A stretch of 64,000 bases of DNA from Rutidosis leptorrhynchoides (lineage: Eukaryota > Streptophyta > Magnoliopsida > Asterales > Asteraceae), in contig NC_092341.1 in assembly GCF_046630445.1 (NCBI RefSeq), positions 6,822,001-6,886,000 of the forward strand, written 5' to 3'. Position 1 is the first letter of the stretch; each line of letters starts with the position of its first letter. Below are positions 32,737 through 45,132 of the stretch, piece by piece. A program made the translations under genes and the position numbers. The notes beneath the pieces are model-generated. The model worked only from the letters and a program-made list of their open reading frames with translations. It was not told the origin of the DNA and searched no databases.

Positions 32737-35700
32737 TGAAGATGAGAAATGGACATGACACCGATAATGGGGGCACGAGCGAGGACCCCGGGTTCACGGC
32801 CAAGGTATAGGCCATCTTTAAACGTCAAAAAGTGGAGTTTCTCGAAGACATTAAGAAAATGTTTCTTGATACGATTGACGAGCAACTAGTCAATGTAGTA
32901 AAGGATTAAGTTAAGGCCGTTCTTCACGAAGATAATGTGGGAAGACGGGACTTTTTCTATAAGAACTTCAAGGATTCTCAACCTCCCACCTTTGAAGGTG
33001 AAAGGGATCCTCTTAAGAATGCCCGATGGATCTCCGATATGGAGGGGGCTTTCCGTACTTGTGAATGTCCTCTCGATAAGAAGACAAGGTACGGGTGTAG
33101 TATGTTGAGAGGCTATGCTAAATTGTGGTGGGACGCGAAGATCCAACTTTATGGCGAAGAACAATGCACGGAATTCACTTGGGATGAATTCAAGAAAGAG
33201 TTTTTCGATGAATACCGAACTCCGGCCGATCTTACTTGGCTTAAGGACGAGTTACATTCCTTGAGGCAAGGGTCGATGGATTTGAACACTCTCAAATTCG
33301 TGTTTTTGTCCAAGACCCAATTTTGCCCGGAGTATGTCGGAAATGATAAAATATTGAAAGAAGATTTCTATCGAATCTTGAATGATAGTTATCAAGAAAA
33401 GATAAGTGTGAACGTGGTGAAGAGTTTCGATGAGTTGTTTAATATGGCCAAAGGTTTTGAGGTGCTCGTGTTAAGAAAGAGTGGCTTTACTTTTGGCAAG
33501 AGGAAGTTCGAAGCTACAAGTCATTCGAACAAGAAGAGTAAGGGTGCAACCGAGAGTGTCGGTAGTGTAAAGAAAAGTGTTCCCGGAGAGTTCCGTTATT
33601 CTTGCCACAATTGTGGACGAAAGGGACATATGGCCCGTGATTGCACCAACCCTCCTTCTACAACCAAACTTACTTGTTATAATTGTGGTAAAGAAGGGCA
33701 TAAGAGGCCGGAATGTCCCAATTTGAACAATGATCATGTTAAGAAATTGGAGAAAGCGGTGGGTACGGCTAGGGGTCGCAACTACTTAACGACGAATGAA
33801 GAAGCCAAACAATCAAATGAAGTCATCTCAGGTACTTTCATGGTTAACTCTAGTCCGGCACGTATACTTTTTTATAGTGGTGCTAACTTGTCGTTTGTGT
33901 CTCCAAGATTTGTGCCTAAGTTGAATAAACCGCTAGCTAAGTTAAGTCATCCGGTAGAAGTCAAAATAGTGGATAGTAAAACGGTGCTAGGGGTTGATGT
34001 TTGTAAAAATTGTAATGTTGTGTTTGGTACTAAAACTTTTGAAATCGATCTCATTCCGATGACTTTGGGTGATTTTGATATTGCTGTTGGTATGGATTGG
34101 CTCGATCGTTATAGAGCTGATATCGCATGCCATGATAAATTCATTCGTGTGAAGACCCCAAGTGGGGGAGAGTTAATTATTCATGGCAATAAGCGAAGAA
34201 GACTTGTGCCGATATGCACTTTTGCACGAGCACGTCGTTTCCTTGTTAGTGGTGGCATGGCTTTTCTTGCCCATGTAGTTGATACTCGTGATGAGTCACC
34301 ACCCATTCGTGAAATTCCGGTGGTTAACGAATTTGAAGATGTTTTTCCGGAAGAGTTACCAGGTGTCCCGGCGGAAAGACAAGTTGAATTTCGCATTGAG
34401 TTGGTTCCGGGGGCTACCCCCATTGCTAAAACTCCTTATCGTTTACCACCGACGAAAACGCAAGAGTTGTTAAATCAAACCCAAGAATTGCTTGAAAAGG
34501 GTTTTATTCGACCGAGTTCCTCGCCATGGGGTGCTCCGATTTTATTTGTGAAGAAGAAAGACGGTTGTATGCAGATGTGCATCGATTATCAGGAGTTGAA
34601 CAAAGTGACGATCAAGAATCGTTATCCATTGCCTCGGATCGACGATTTGTTTGACCAACTCCAAGGTGCAACGTATTTTTCTAAGATTGACCTACGGTCC
34701 AGCTATCATCAAGTACGTGTCCGTGAGGAAGACATAGAGAAAACGGCTTTTCAAACTCGTTACGGGCATTTTGAGTTTGTAGTTATGCCTTTTGGTCTTA
34801 CGAATGCACCGGCGACATTCATGGATCTAATTAACCAAGTGTGCCAACCCATGTTGGACAAGTCGATAATCGTGTTCATCGACGACATACTTGTTTACTC
34901 TAAGAGTATGAAGGAACATGAACACCATTTGCGTGAAGTGTTAAAGACATTGCGGAAGGAGAAGTTGTATGCTAAATTCTCCAAATGTGAATTTTGGCTA
35001 AGGGAAGTTCCATTCCTTGGCCATATTGTGAATAAAGAAGGTATTCAAGTAGATCCGGGGAAGATTGAGATGTTGAAGAGTTAGGGAAGACCGACTACGC
35101 CTATAGAAATCCGAAGTTTTCTCGGATTGGCCGGTTATTATCGTCGGTTCATCCAAGACTTTTCTAAGATTGCTTCTCCTTTGACGAAGTTAACAAGGAA
35201 GAACGTAAGGTTCAATTGGGAAAACGAGCAAGAAATTACTTTTCAATTGTTAAAAGAGAAGTTGTGTCAAGCTCCGGTGTTAGTGTTGCCGGAAGTGGTA
35301 GAAGACATGACGGTTTATTGTGATGCTTCTTTAAATGGGCTCGGGTGTGTTCTAATGCAAAGGGGTAAAGTCATCGCTTATGCCTCTCGACAATTAAAGG
35401 AACACGAAAAGAAATACCCGACTCATGATCTTGAATTGGCGGTGGTGGTACATGCGTTGAAAATTTGGCGCCACTACTTGTATGGTGTCAAGTGTACAAT
35501 TTATTCGGATCATAAGAGTTTGAAACATCTCTTTGATCAACGAGATTTGAATTATCGTCAACGTAGGTGGATGGATGTGGTAAAGGATTATGATTGTGAA
35601 ATACTTTATCATCCGGGGAAGGCGAATGTGGTCGCGGATGCGCTAAGCCGAAAGAGTCAACATCCGGCGATACGAGTAGGATCGTTACGCATGATTATTA

Positions 35701-37164
35701 CTAACGACTTTCTTGTGAAGCTTGGTGAGATTCAAATTGAAGCTTTCGTTAACCACAAGCATGAAGAGCGGATTGTGGGGCAAGCGGAGTCTATTACGTT
35801 AGGCCCGCATAGCTTGTTATCTTTTCAAGAAAGAGTGTGGGTGCCTAAGATGGGTGGTTACCGACAAGTGCTCCTTGATGAAGCACATAAGTTAAAGTAT
35901 TCCATTCATCCGGGTGCAACGAAAATGTACCTTGATTTAAAGAAGGAGTATTGGTGGCCGGGCATGAAACGTGATGTTGTTAAGTATGTTGAACAATGCG
36001 TCACATGTTTGCAAGTTAAAGCCGAACACCAAAAGCCGTACGGTAAGTTACAACCATTGGAAGTCCCGAAATGGAAATGGGAACACATTACCATGGACTT
36101 CATTACCAAGTTACCAAAGACGGCGAGAACCCAATATGATACGATTTGGATGATAGTTGATAGATTGACGAAGAGTTCTTTGTTTCTTCCCATTCGGGAA
36201 ACGATATCGTCAGAGACCTTGTCCAAATTGTTTATCAAGGAGGTGATATCGAGACATGGGGTTCCTATATCTATTGTTTCAGATCGAGATACTCGTTTCA
36301 CGTCTCGGTTTTGGAATAAGTTTCATGAAGATATGGGTACTCAATTGAAGATGAGCACGGCGTATCATCCTCAAACGGACGGTCAAACCCAGCGTACGAA
36401 CCAAACGTTGGAGGATATGTTAAGGGCGTGTATTATTGATTTTGGTGGTAGTTGGGATGAGCACTTACCATTGGTGAAATTCTCGTACAATAATAGTTAC
36501 CACACTAGTATTGGAATGCCACCTTATGAGATGCTTTATGGGTGTAGGTGTCGAACTCCTATTTGTTGGGGTGAAGTGGGACAACGAGAAATCGGGAGTA
36601 CTGATTTAGTCCTAGAGACGAATAGTAAAATTGAGATGATTCGGGCTCGACTTAAGGCGGCGCAAGATAGACAAAAATCTTATGCCGATAAAGGTAGACG
36701 AACGATCGAATTTCAAGAAGGTGACATGGTGATGCTTAAGGTTTCTCCATGGAATGGTGTTATTCGGTTCCGAAAGCGAGGAAAGTTAGCTCCTCGATTT
36801 ATTGGTCCTTTCAAGGTTTTGGAACGTGTTGGTGAGGTTGCTTATAGACTAGAGTTGCCCGAAGAGCTTGCGAGGATTCATAATACGTTTCATGTTTGCC
36901 ATCTCCGTAAGTGTTTTGCGGATGACTCGACTTGGGTGCCGTTAGAGGAGATTACCTTGAACAACAAGCTAGAGTATGTTGAAGAACCGATACTCGTTCT
37001 TGATGAGAAGGTTAAAATGTTGCGGAACAAAGAAGTTAGAACTTACAAGGTGCAATGGCGTCATTGAAAGGGTTTCGAGTTTACGTGGGAATCCGAAGAG
37101 TTTGTTTTGGTTTATCTTCCGGCATGTCATGCGGCTTGGATCGCGAGGACGTGCTCCGATTTAA
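32737..37164 (+). other. Element 2 gag-pol polyprotein region
   Basis: Gag begins near 32737. The gag core includes [10 protein letters not shown] and [19 protein letters not shown]. Two CCHC knuckles follow: [14 protein letters not shown] and [14 protein letters not shown] (33602-33718). The protease domain has [19 protein letters not shown]. Reverse transcriptase shows [31 protein letters not shown] and the catalytic FIDDILVYS (about 34879-34905). RNase H has [16 protein letters not shown] and [11 protein letters not shown]. Integrase has the zinc-binding HPGATK...[11 protein letters not shown], then TMDFITKLP and [12 protein letters not shown]. The tail KVQWRH...GFEFTWES is chromodomain-like. 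The order (RT, RNase H, integrase) fixes it as Ty3/gypsy. The region is largely open with few breaks. Confidence 0.93.
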
Positions 37165-37176
37165 GTGGGGGAGAGT

Positions 37177-39517
37177 TGTAACATCCCGTTTTTCCCGTAC
37201 ATGTCTAAAGGTACATACTTAGTTATTGTACACTTATAACTTGTGCATTTATGTGATTAAAGGACCTAAGTGTTAGTAATGGTTTAATTATGTATATATA
37301 CGAATATGTATGTATATATATATGTGTGTGTGTTTAGAATATATGCATGTATAGGTATATGCATGAGTCTTTGTTGATGTTAAGGCTTGTGAGACTAAAA
37401 GATGAGGTTTAGACGTGCATATGAAGCGTGAACAAAGTGTACAAGTTGGATAAATCGTTAAGTTGTGTAAAGTTGTCGAATGGCTCAGTTGAAGGCCATT
37501 GCCATGCCGCGGAAGCCTTTGTCACGCCACGGCGTTGAACGCAAAGCAAAGTCAGGAGGCATGTTAAGAAGGGTCGAGTTTCCCTTTATATGTCGCGCCG
37601 CAGAGAAGAGGGTCGAGCCGCGACAAATAACTAGAATCTGAGTCAGGAATGATTTAAGAAAGCTTGTAAAATACGTTAATTACCGCGCCGCGACAATTGG
37701 TGCCGCGCCGTGACCCACTGGGCGAACTGGTTTCAGATTTTTGTTTTAAAATAAGTGGTTCAAGGGCAAAAACATCTTTTCGCATATAGATCTGATGGAG
37801 ACTTTAAGCCTCAGCCACTTATCCTTTATTATTGATTACTTTTTCATTTTCTTTATCTAATTACTCTCAAAACTTAAAAACCCAATTGATTTCAAGTAAG
37901 ATTTGAGGGTGGAGATTTGAGAAACAAACCTTGGAGCAAGAATTAAAGTTGTTCTCCTTGTTCTTAGCTACAAGAGGATAGTGTTGGTAAGTCCTAACTC
38001 CATGTTTTGAGTTTTAATTAGTTTATGCTAGGGTTTGGTTCATTTGGAACTTGTAAGACCCATTTGGGGGTAATATGGGTGGATTTTGGGTTATGTGATA
38101 AAAGGAAACCCTAAATAGCCATAATCTAGGGTTTGGTCTTATGATTTGGGGTTGTAAGTGTTAAATGGTGTTCTTAGTCACTAATGCACTTGTAATTGAA
38201 GGAAGAATTGTAAATGGGTCATGTTTGACTAAAATTGTAAGTTTAAGTATTAAAGTGGGTCAAGAGAGTAATGTTGACCTAGTTTGGGCGAAATGGGTAT
38301 GAATTACCCTAAGTTTGTGTTAGTTAATGTTTGTAGACTTTAAATCACTAGCTTTAGTGATTTAATATGTGTCTTGGCCATTTATGGGCGGTTTTGGTGT
38401 AGTTGAGTCATTTAATGCAAAATGGGTCATTAAATGCTCAAGTGTAAGTAATATGGCTAGTTCCACTAGTTTGTGTATTGAAAGTGTACTTAATGTATTA
38501 GGTACATTGCTTTGAAGTTCGGAAGCGCATAATCATCATCCTTGTGTCAAGGTGAGTGGAATAATTATGCGTGTACGTATATAATGTATTTATTTGTGTT
38601 GTATGAATGTGGCATTGTCACGGTGTTCAAGACACCACATTCTACGTAACGAGTAGTATTGTCACGGTGTTCAAGACACTGCTCATTGTTTGATTGATAT
38701 GTGGTATTGTCGCGGTGTTTAAGACACCACATTGTCATGGGAGTGGATGCCGCGTTGTTCAAGGCACCACTCATTGTTTGGATTGACATGTGGAATCGTC
38801 GCGGTGTTCAAGACGCCACATTGTCATGAGGGTGAGTTAGTCGCGGTGTTCAAGACATCACTCGGGGGATTAGTGATTACGCGGTGTTTAAGTAACACTA
38901 ATGGATGTTATGAACTCTGACGGTCTTTTACGAGTACCGTTCCCTTGTACGATTGGTTAACCATGGTTTTGTGAATTCGTATCTAGCATAATTGAATTGT
39001 GAACTACATGCTATTGTTGTTGCTAGCTTCTTGTGAATTGTGGATAGTAGTTTATGCATGATGTTTGCATAGTTATTGAATTGCTAGCTTGTATGCGGTA
39101 TGGTAAGTGATTGCAAGTAAGTAGGTTATATATGAACATGTATAATTGTCGCATTCACTAAGCGTTAGCTTACCCCTCTCGTTGTTTATCTTTTTAAATG
39201 CAGGTGCGGATAGGGGAAAAGGGGTTGTTGGGCACTAGGTGTCCTTTGATGGTGTTTCGTTGGAGCTTTTGGAAGTTGGCCTAACGTTTTGGGTAGTTTA
39301 GTCCCAAACCATGCTCGAAGTGTCGTTTGGATTATAAACTATCATTTGTAGTGGGTCGAACGTGTATTAAACTTAATTAATGGCCTTCGTGCCTTGTAAA
39401 CATTTAAATTGTGGTACGTTTTAAATGGAACTTGTGGAATGGTTTACATATTTAATTGGTGCGTAAATGTGTATTTAAAAAAAAATTATCGTATGGAATA
39501 CGGTTTGGGCTGTTTCA
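37177..39517 (+). repeat. 3' LTR of element 2, 2341 bp
   Basis: Starts TGTAACATCCCG, ends TTTCA at the target duplication. It contains the same three GC-box pairs (37503-37696) and a seven-copy minisatellite (about 38617-38890) built on a TCGCGGTGTTCAAGACACCAC core. Confidence 0.93.
38617..38890 (+). repeat. Minisatellite in the 3' LTR of element 2, ~44-bp period, 7 copies
   Basis: The core GTCGCGGTGTTCAAGACACC recurs near 38617, 38661, 38708, 38748, 38797, 38840 and 38880 (spacing 40-49 bp). Several copies are framed by GTGGT...ACCAC, which makes each unit a short hairpin. The 5' LTR holds only about one and a half copies (around 31937-31995). Confidence 0.85.
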
Positions 39518-42290
39518 GAAAGAATTACCGGGACTACCTCCACACCGATCCGTTGAATTTCAAATAGACCTTGTACCGGGAGCTGCACCAATAGCTCATG
39601 CTCCATACAGACTCGTACCCAGCGAAATAAAGGAACTTCAGAGCCAATTACAAGAACTTTTAGAGTGTGGTTTCATTCGACCAAGCACATCACCGTGGGG
39701 AGCTCCTGTTTTGTTTGTCAAGAAGAAGGATGGTACATTTAGGTTGTGTATCGACTACCGAGAGTTGAACAAACTTACCATCAAGAATCGCTAGCCACTA
39801 CTGAGAATCAACTACTTATTTGATCAACTACAAGGCTCGTCGATTTATTCGAAGATTGATTTACGTTCTGGGTATCATCAAATGCGGGTGAAGGAGGATG
39901 ATATTCCAAAGAATGCTTTTAGGACGCGTTACGGTCATTACGAGTTTATGGTTATACCGTTTGGATTGACTAACGCACCAGCTGTGTTCATGGACCTCAT
40001 GAACCAAGTGTGTGGGCCATATCTTGACAAGTTTGTCATTGTTTTCATCGATGACATACTTATTTACTCGAAGAATGATCAAGAGCACGAAGAACATTTG
40101 AGAAAAGTGTTAGAGTTGCTGAGAAAAGAAAAATTGTAGGCTAAGTTTTCAAAGTGTGCATTTTGGTTGGAAGAAGTTCAATTCCTCGGTCACATAGTGA
40201 ACAAAGAAGGTATTCAGGTGGATCCAGCAAAGATTGAAACCGTTGAAAAATGGGAAACCCCAAAAACTCCGAAGCATATACGCCAATTTTTAGGACTAGC
40301 TGGTTACTACAGAAGGTTCATACAAGATTTTTCCAGAATAGCAAAACATTGACTGCATTAACGCATAAAGGGAGGAAATTTGAATGGAAGGATGAACAAG
40401 AGAAAGCGTTTCAATTGTTGAAGAAAAAGTTAACTACGGCACCTATATTGTCATTACCTAAAGGGAATGCTGATTTTGTGATATATTGTGACGCCTCAAA
40501 GCAAGGTCTCGGTTGTGTATTAATGCAACGAATGAAAGTAATTGCTTATGCGTCTAGACAATTGAAGATTCACGAGCAGAATTATACGACGCATGATTTG
40601 GAATTAGGCGCGGTTATTTTTGCATTAAAGATTTGGAGGCACTACTTATATGGGGTCAAAAGTATTATATATACCGACCACAAAAGTCTTCAACACATAT
40701 TTAATCAGAGACAACTGAACATGAGGCAGCGCAGGTGGATTGAATTGTTGAATGATTACGACTTTGAGATTCGTTACCACCCTGGGAAGGTGAATGTGGT
40801 AGCTGATCCTTTGAGCAGAAAGGACAGAGAACCCATTCGAGTAAAAGCTATGAATATAATGATTCACAAACCCATTACCACTTAAATAAAGGAGACGCAA
40901 CAAGGAGTTTTAAAAGAGGGAAATTTAAAGGATGAAATACCCAAAGGATCGGAGAAACATCTTAATATTCGGGAAGACGGAACCCAGTATAGGGCTGAAA
41001 GAATTTGGGTACCAAAATTTGGAGAAATTAGAGAAATGGTACTTAGAGAAGCTCATAAAACCAGAAGCTCAATACATTCTGGAACGGGGAAGATGTACAA
41101 GGATCTCAAGAAACATTTTTGGTGGCCGGGTATGAAAGCCGATGTTGTTAAATACGTAGGAGAATGTTTAACGTGTTCTAAGGTCAAAGCGGAGCATCAG
41201 AAACCATCAGGTCTACTTCAACAATCTGAAATCCCAAAATGGAAATGGGAAAACATTACCATGGATTTCATCACTAAATTGCCAAGGACTGCAAGTGGTT
41301 TTGATACTATTTGGGTAATAGTTGATCGTCTCATCAAATCAGCACACTTCCTGCCAATAAGAGAAGATGACAAGATAGAGAAGTTAGCACGATTATATTT
41401 GAAGGAAGTCATCTCCAGACATGGAATACCAATCTCTATTATCTCAGATAGGGATGACAGATTTATTTCAATATTCTGGCAGACATTATAACAAGCATTA
41501 GGAACCCATCTAGACATGAGTACTGCTTATCATCCACAAACTGATGGGCAGAGCGAAAGGACGATACAAACACTTGAAGACATGCTACGAGCATGTGTTA
41601 TTGATTTCAGAAACAGTTGAGATCGACACCTTCCGTTAGCAGAATTTTCCTACAACAATAGCTACCATTCAAGCATTGAGATGGCGCCGTTTGAAACACT
41701 CTATGGTAGAAAGTGCAGGTTTCTGATTTGTTGGAGTGAAGTGGGGGATAGACAGATTACGGGTCCGGAGATAATACAAGAAACTACCGAGAAGATCATC
41801 CAAATTCAACAACACTTGAAAACCGCCCAAAGTCGACAAAAGAGCTACGCTGACATTAAAAGAAAAGATATAGAATTTGAAATTGGAGAGATGGTCATGC
41901 TTAAAGTTTCACCTTGGAAAGGCGTTGTTCGATTTGGTAAACGGGGGAAATTAAATCCAAGGTATATTGGACCATTCAAGATTATTGATCGTGTCGGACC
42001 AGTTGCTTACCGACTTGAATTACCTCAACAACTCGCGGCTGTACATAACACTTTCCACGTCTCGAATTTGAAGAAATGTTTTGCTAAAGAAGATCTCACT
42101 ATTTCGTTAGACAAAATCCAAATCAACAAAAAACTTCAATTCATCGAAGAACCCGTCGAAATAATGGATCGTGAGGTTAAAAGACTTAAGCAAAACAAGG
42201 TACTAATTGTTAAGGTTCGATGGAATGCTCGTAGAGGACCCGAGTTCACTTGGGAATGAGAAGATTAGATGAAGAAGAAATACCCGCACC
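39518..42290 (+). other. Element 1 reverse transcriptase, RNase H and integrase region, broken
   Basis: Continues element 1 after the insertion: [56 protein letters not shown], catalytic FIDDILIYS (about 40044-40070), RNase [16 protein letters not shown] and [11 protein letters not shown], integrase [20 protein letters not shown] and a C-terminal tail [20 protein letters not shown]...GPEFTWE. It is similar to but distinct from element 2 in sequence, so they are separate families or subfamilies. Several breaks; older than element 2, which sits inside it. Confidence 0.9.
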
Positions 42291-42308
42291 TATTTTCAGA
42301 AGATACGT

Positions 42309-44287
42309 TGATGTTATGCTAGGTGTATATAAAATAGCTTATATTTTACAAGAAAATACTATTAAATATGATACAATTTTACACAAGATATTTATTTATT
42401 TATAGAATGGATATACTTAAACCTTGCTACAACACTTATAGGCAGTGTACCTAATCGTACAGTAGTGTAGTTTTTAGTAAGTCCGGTTCGTTCCACAGGG
42501 AATCTTTTTCACAAAGCTTAACGCTATATTAGTTTAAATTTATAAAAATACAAATATATATATAAGTAATATTATTATTATAAAGGGGGTTTTTACCGTT
42601 TAATGACCGGTTTGTCGATTTTAAAAACTTTAGTCGCAGTTAAAACCAAATGTAAAATATTAAAAATAAATAAAAGACTTAATTTAAAGCGTAAAGTAAA
42701 TAACGATAATGAAATTGCGATAAAAAAAGTGCGATAATTAAAAAGTACAATAATTAAAAGTGCAATTAAATACAATAACAATAAATAAAAGTGCGATAAT
42801 TAGAAGTGCAATTAAATATAAAATAAAGGAAATTAAATATGAAATAAAAGAATTATGCTTATTTAAACTTCCGTAATCATGATGTTTGACGTGTTGATTT
42901 TAGTTTTATGCCCATGGGTTAATTGTCCTTTGTCCTGGATTATTTAATATGTCTGTCTGATTTTTGTCCATAACAGTCCATCAGTCATAAATATAAAGTG
43001 CGAGTGTCCTCGTCAAATTATCCTTATACCCGAAGTCAAATTTTCCAACTAATTGGGGACTTAAACTGTAACAAGATTTTAATACTTTGTTTAATAATTA
43101 CACCAGGATGTCGACTGAGTGTAACCCAAGGTTTTAATACTCTGTTATCAATTATGCCAAGTGTCCTTGTACATAATTTCACCCCTGTTTTAATAATTCT
43201 AGTGGCTATTAATCCATTCCCGTATCCGGTTAAATGAACGATTATTCGTACATATAAATATCCCGCCCATCGTGTCCGATTGAGTGTATATGGTTATTTA
43301 TAGGGACGTCCAATTGTAAATCTTTATATTAAAATTAACAAACTATCATTTAATTAAACAAATATAAAGCCCATTAATAGCCCATAGTCTAATTTCCACA
43401 AGTGTCGTTCTTTTGTCCAAACCCCAATTATGGTACAAAGCCCAATTACCTAATTTTAGTAATTAGCCCAACATCATGATTACTTCATTTTAAATAAGCA
43501 TAATAATAACTTAGCTACGAGACATTAAATTAAAAAGGTTGAACATAACTTACAATGATTAAAAATAACGTAGCGTTACACGGACAGAATTTCGACTTAC
43601 ACCCTTACAACATTCGCTAACATACCCTTATTATTAGAATTTAAAATTAAAATTAAAATATAAATTATATATATTTACGTATACATATATAGAGAGAGAT
43701 TGCATTTTTGTTTGGATATTTTTGCGATCAAACTGCGTTTGCTTTTATAGGGATTTGAGTCCAGGTGAGCTCCGCGAGTCGCGGCCTTTTCCCTCTTTGA
43801 ACTCCGCAAGTCGCGGAGTTCGATTTTACAGCTCACACCATTTTGGAGCCTTTCTTGCCGACGGATTATTATATAAATATAATATATATATAATTTATAT
43901 AATTAATTATATATTATATTATATTTATATACATAGTTAACTTGTAATTTTTAGACCGTTGCGTCGAGCGTTGAGAGTTGACTCTGGTCCCGGTTCTGGA
44001 TTTTCGAACGTCTTTGCGAATAATTTAATATCTTGTACTTTGCGTTTTGAATCTTGTACTCTTGTAATTTCGAGACGTTTCTTATCAATAATTGGAACCT
44101 CTTTGATTGTATTTTGTACTTTTGAGCTTTTTGGTCGTTTGCGTCTTCAATTCGTCGAATCTGTCTTTTGTCTTCACCTTTTATTATTTTAAACGAATAT
44201 TACTTGTAAATAGAACAATTGCAACTAAAAGCTTGTCTTTCTTGAGGAATAATGCTATGAAATATATGTTCATTTTTAGCATTATCA
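42309..44287 (-). repeat. Athila LTR, inverted copy (1979 bp)
   Basis: Reverse complement of the LTR at 46531-48515: starts TGATGTTATGC and ends GCATTATCA, i.e. TGATAATGC...CATAACATCA read on the minus strand. It includes a pair of GC-rich boxes at 43770-43818. Inserted directly after the element 1 pol region. Confidence 0.93.
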
Positions 44288-45132
44288 AATATTCCCACAC
44301 TTGAGCGTTGCTTGTCCTCAAGCAATATAGTCTTGAAATACTAGAATCACTTCTTTATTCTTCACACTTTGTACATCAGTGATTTCTATACGGCGGTATA
44401 AACAATGGTAGTAACGATATGGTTTACAGTCCCACATGACTATAAAATTTAGATCCTTTAAGGAAATTGGATCTTTATGAAAACATTTGATCTTTTGAAA
44501 ATTTTAATCTAGCTTTTACCCTAGATAAGTTTTCCGGAATAACCCTTCACCGGTGTTTGCAAAATATTTTTGTGGGTTTAGTGGTTTTCAGATTTGAAAA
44601 TTTTAGCTCAAAACTTGCGGTTTTGTGTCACCCACTTGCTAACCTTGTATTAGGAAAGCAACACGTCCAGTATACTTGCTCCGTATATTACCTTTCAATA
44701 AACTACCGTCCGGTTGTAAAGGAAAGCGTTGAACAAGCAACTGTTAAGGCAATGTCCCTTGACATGCTTTTAATTATGGTCTATAACGTGTCGGACGCAA
44801 TTATTATCCTTTGTAGGAGCAATAGTAAAGCTCACCCTTATAATTTTTCGGTCTGGCACAAGGTCCTGTCTTTGACCATGCTATGCAACCACCGTTCTTA
44901 CGGTTGACACCCGATTTGGTTCAGATGACCTAATGAATTCCAGGTGAATTCCTAGGATTTTACGTTCAATGGTAGTGAACGCATTGAAAATAGGGTTTTC
45001 AGAAAACAAATCGGTTTGTAATTTTATCAAAATATTTTCTCGTTCAAGCTCGAGTTTAGATATCATTGAATTCCATGAGTTTAAATTCTCAATCTTTAAG
45101 GTCAATCTCAAGGATTGAGTAATATCAGTCTT

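Larger units (their letters stand above)
30724..39517 (+). mobile_element. Element 2: Ty3/gypsy, Tekay-like, nearly full length, inserted in element 1
   Basis: 5' LTR from 30724 (TGTAACATCCCG) and 3' LTR 37177-39517 (2341 bp, ends GGGCTGTTTCA), preceded by the polypurine tract AAGTGGGGGAGAG. A perfect 5-bp target duplication GAAAG lies at 30719-30723 and 39518-39522. The 5' LTR can be followed to about 32569. The two LTRs are closely similar in sequence but not in length, the 3' one being longer. Internal region: gag, two zinc knuckles, protease, reverse transcriptase, RNase H, integrase and a chromodomain-like tail. The long open stretches suggest a fairly young insertion, but the copy has a small number of breaks. 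Confidence 0.93.
24498..42308 (+). mobile_element. Element 1: Ty3/gypsy, Tekay-like, with extra 5' ORFs; broken and interrupted
   Basis: The left end is near 24498 (TAGTAACCCGAATTTTTCC), where the Tat-type sequence stops. The order is 5' LTR (about 24498 to about 27000, end not fixed), acidic ORF (27147-27781), F-box gene (27905-28611), gag (28941), zinc knuckles and protease (to 30723), then element 2 inserted (30724-39517), then reverse transcriptase, RNase H, integrase and the C-terminal segment ending GPEFTWE (39518-about 42260). An Athila complex begins at 42309, so the 3' LTR is not in view. The coding part has several breaks. Lineage is judged from gag and the integrase tail; Tekay/Del-type chromovirus is the best guess. 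Confidence 0.8.
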
